A stretch of DNA of 7,886 nucleotides from an uncultured beta proteobacterium (lineage in GTDB: Bacteria > Pseudomonadota > Gammaproteobacteria > Burkholderiales > Burkholderiaceae_C), in contig CAIYNH010000139.1 of assembly GCA_903927495.1 (NCBI GenBank), positions 1 to 7,886 of the forward strand. The letters run 5' to 3'. This document shows, in pieces, positions 6,915-7,886 of the stretch. Position 1 is the first letter of the stretch. Every line of letters starts with the position of its first letter. Both the position numbers and the translations under genes were made by a program. The notes below the pieces were generated by a model. That model worked only from the letters and a program-made list of their open reading frames with translations, ran no database searches and had not been told where the DNA came from.

Positions 6915-7592
6915 TCAAGATGCGGTTGAGCGTCGCTGAAGTAAACGCCCCACCCCCAACACCAGTGCAGCACCCGCGGCGGCTGCCACGTAATGAAGCC
7001 ATGGATGCGCTAACAAAACGTCTTTCAGGGCAACATCGCTGACGATGGTTTCTCCACCAACCCAGCCGATCAGGGCAGCACCTAAAGTCACAATGATGGG
7101 GAAACGTTCCATTAGCTTGATCATCAGTGTGCTGCCAAAAATAACCAGAGGAATACTGATGGCCAAGCCCAATATTAACAACAGCATGCTGCCTTTGGCG
7201 GCGGCGGCCACAGCAATTACGTTGTCCAAGCTCATGACCAGGTCGGCCAGCAATATGGTTCGAATGGCCGTGATCAGACTGCCGTTTTCTTTGAGGTAGC
7301 CGTCTCCATCATCTTCATCACCGAACAAATGCACACCAATCCACAGCAGTAATAAGCCACCCACAATCTGCAAAAACGACATCTCCAGCAACTTGACAGC
7401 CACTACCGTGAGAATAATACGCAGAATCACGGCCGCAGCGGAGCCAAAAAAAACAGCTTTTTTCTGCTGCTGCGGTGGCAACGACCGGGCGGCCAGAGCA
7501 ATGACAACGGCGTTATCGCCAGACAAAATAATATTGATCCAGACAATCTTTAGAAGTCCTATCCAAAAATCAGCACTCTGCAACATTTCCAT
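6915..7592 (-). CDS. TerC/YjbE-family integral membrane protein, probable metal exporter
   Basis: This is a very hydrophobic protein of 225 residues with about six or seven membrane helices. Two TerC hallmark motifs lie in membrane segments: SGDNAVV (24-30) and SLDNVIAV (121-128). Between them is an acidic, cytoplasm-like loop, GDEDDGDGY (91-99). Members of the family export manganese or help load metal onto exported proteins; which applies here cannot be told from sequence. The length fits the short YjbE/YkoY branch rather than the long TerC-CBS fusions. Start choice: an ATG at 7598 is only one base from the AGGAG ribosome site, while the ATG at 7592 lies seven bases from it and gives the normal MEMLQSADFW start. 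The gene is separated from sucD by a terminator, so it should have its own promoter, which I could not identify. Its link to the downstream signalling genes is probably only positional. Confidence 0.92.
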   Translation of the reverse strand: MEMLQSADFWIGLLKIVWINIILSGDNAVVIALAARSLPPQQQKKAVFFGSAAAVILRIILTVVAVKLLEMSFLQIVGGLLLLWIGVHLFGDEDDGDGYLKENGSLITAIRTILLADLVMSLDNVIAVAAAAKGSMLLLILGLAISIPLVIFGSTLMIKLMERFPIIVTLGAALIGWVGGETIVSDVALKDVLLAHPWLHYVAAAAGAALVLGVGRLLQRRSTAS

Positions 7593-7599
7593 CAACATT

Positions 7600-7604
7600 C
7601 TCCT
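7600..7604 (-). promoter_or_regulatory. Ribosome binding site of the terC-like gene
   Basis: AGGAG on the minus strand lies seven bases before the ATG at 7592 but only one base before the ATG at 7598. It therefore favours the shorter reading of the protein. Confidence 0.65.
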
Positions 7605-7616
7605 GAAGGACTAACT

Positions 7617-7650
7617 AAAAAGCGCTCAAAACACAAAGTTTCGAGCGCTC
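7617..7650 (-). terminator. Rho-independent terminator after sucD
   Basis: On the minus strand AGCGCTC (7649-7643) pairs perfectly with GAGCGCT (7627-7621). Three further A-T pairs extend the stem past a one-base bulge, leaving a loop of about eight bases. The 3' arm runs straight into a run of five T (7621-7617). It lies 54 bases past the sucD stop codon and just before the terC-like gene, so it should end the suc transcript. The stem is also symmetric, but the plus-strand side has no gene to terminate. Confidence 0.8.
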
Positions 7651-7668
7651 GGAGCTTACCGCGAAGTG

Positions 7669-7688
7669 GCACGACTAGGCAGTCGCGC
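7669..7688 (-). other. Small hairpin in the sucD 3' untranslated region
   Basis: GCACGACT (7669-7676) and AGTCGCGC (7681-7688) form an eight-base stem with one mismatch around a four-base AGGC loop. There is no U-run after it, so it is not a second terminator. It may protect the sucD mRNA 3' end or have no role. Confidence 0.35.
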
Positions 7689-7703
7689 ACTTATTTATCA
7701 CGT

Positions 7704-7886
7704 TCAAAGCATGGCTTTAAGCAGTTTGGCCATTTCAGACGGATTGCGTGTGATCTTGAAGCCACACTCTTCCATCACTGCCAGCTTGGCTTCAGCCGTG
7801 TCGGCACCGCCAGAGATCAGCGCCCCAGCGTGCCCCATGCGCTTGCCCGCAGGTGCTGTGACACCGGCGATGAAACCAACGATGGG
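7704..7886 (-). CDS. sucD: Succinyl-CoA synthetase alpha subunit, C-terminal 60 residues (5' part outside window)
   Basis: The frame enters from the window edge and ends with TGA at 7706-7704. It encodes PIVGFIAGVTAPAGKRMGHA and onward to KLLKAML. The segment GKRMGHAGALISGG contains the histidine that is phosphorylated during catalysis in the family (His246 in the E. coli enzyme). The enzyme converts succinyl-CoA to succinate with formation of ATP or GTP in the TCA cycle, as a complex with the beta subunit SucC. sucC normally lies just upstream of sucD and would therefore be outside the window. The C-terminus looks complete and undamaged. The gene is a housekeeping marker of a chromosomal location and is followed by a good terminator. 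Confidence 0.96.
   Translation of the reverse strand, partial: PIVGFIAGVTAPAGKRMGHAGALISGGADTAEAKLAVMEECGFKITRNPSEMAKLLKAML

Noticed and set aside
7599..7703. Possible yybP-ykoY manganese riboswitch before the terC-like gene
   Set aside because: The family context made this worth checking, but the space holds a terminator hairpin that fits sucD and a small second hairpin. I did not see the conserved loops of that riboswitch, and a covariance-model search would be needed to exclude it.
1..7886. Mobile element, phage genes, CRISPR array, tRNA or rRNA
   Set aside because: Coding is nearly continuous on one strand with matching style and housekeeping genes at one end. No transposase, integrase, regular repeats or RNA gene patterns were seen.

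Overview
The window looks like a chromosomal piece of a betaproteobacterium, most likely Burkholderiales (Comamonadaceae-like, e.g. the Rhodoferax/Polaromonas group). This rests on the SucD C-terminus, the style of the TerC/YjbE protein and the CHASE2 proteins, and moderate-to-high GC. The genus is inference. All recognisable genes lie on the minus strand, so transcription runs from the high coordinates to the low ones.

Layout in order of transcription: the 3' end of sucD (7704-7886, TCA cycle); a hairpin plus U-run terminator (about 7617-7650); a TerC/YjbE-type membrane protein, probably a metal exporter (6915-7592); a 109-base gap; then a tight cluster of signalling genes. The cluster holds a membrane Ser/Thr kinase with a CHASE2 sensor and a TPR-like linker (4091-6805, GTG start), a PP2C phosphatase (3294-4079), an FHA protein with a second degenerate FHA-like half (2585-3229), a CHASE2 class III adenylate cyclase (281-2542), and the start of a GAF-domain protein (1-281) that runs off the window. 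No mobile elements, CRISPR arrays or RNA genes were seen, and there is no gene-free stretch longer than about 110 bases.

How the genes may work together: the kinase writes phosphothreonine, the PP2C enzyme erases it and the FHA protein reads it, so a complete phospho-signalling set is encoded in one probable operon. Both the kinase and the cyclase carry the same kind of extracytoplasmic CHASE2 sensor with the same predicted membrane plan, which suggests that related signals feed a protein-phosphorylation output and a cAMP output. The most notable sequence detail is a recurring short motif, [DE]-F-[EQ]-[KR]-T-hydrophobic-x-F or a partial form of it. It occurs three times in the kinase C-terminal tail and once just after the first FHA domain of the FHA protein. 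These are natural candidates for phosphorylation sites that the FHA domain could bind in cis or in trans. That link is inference and has not been tested.
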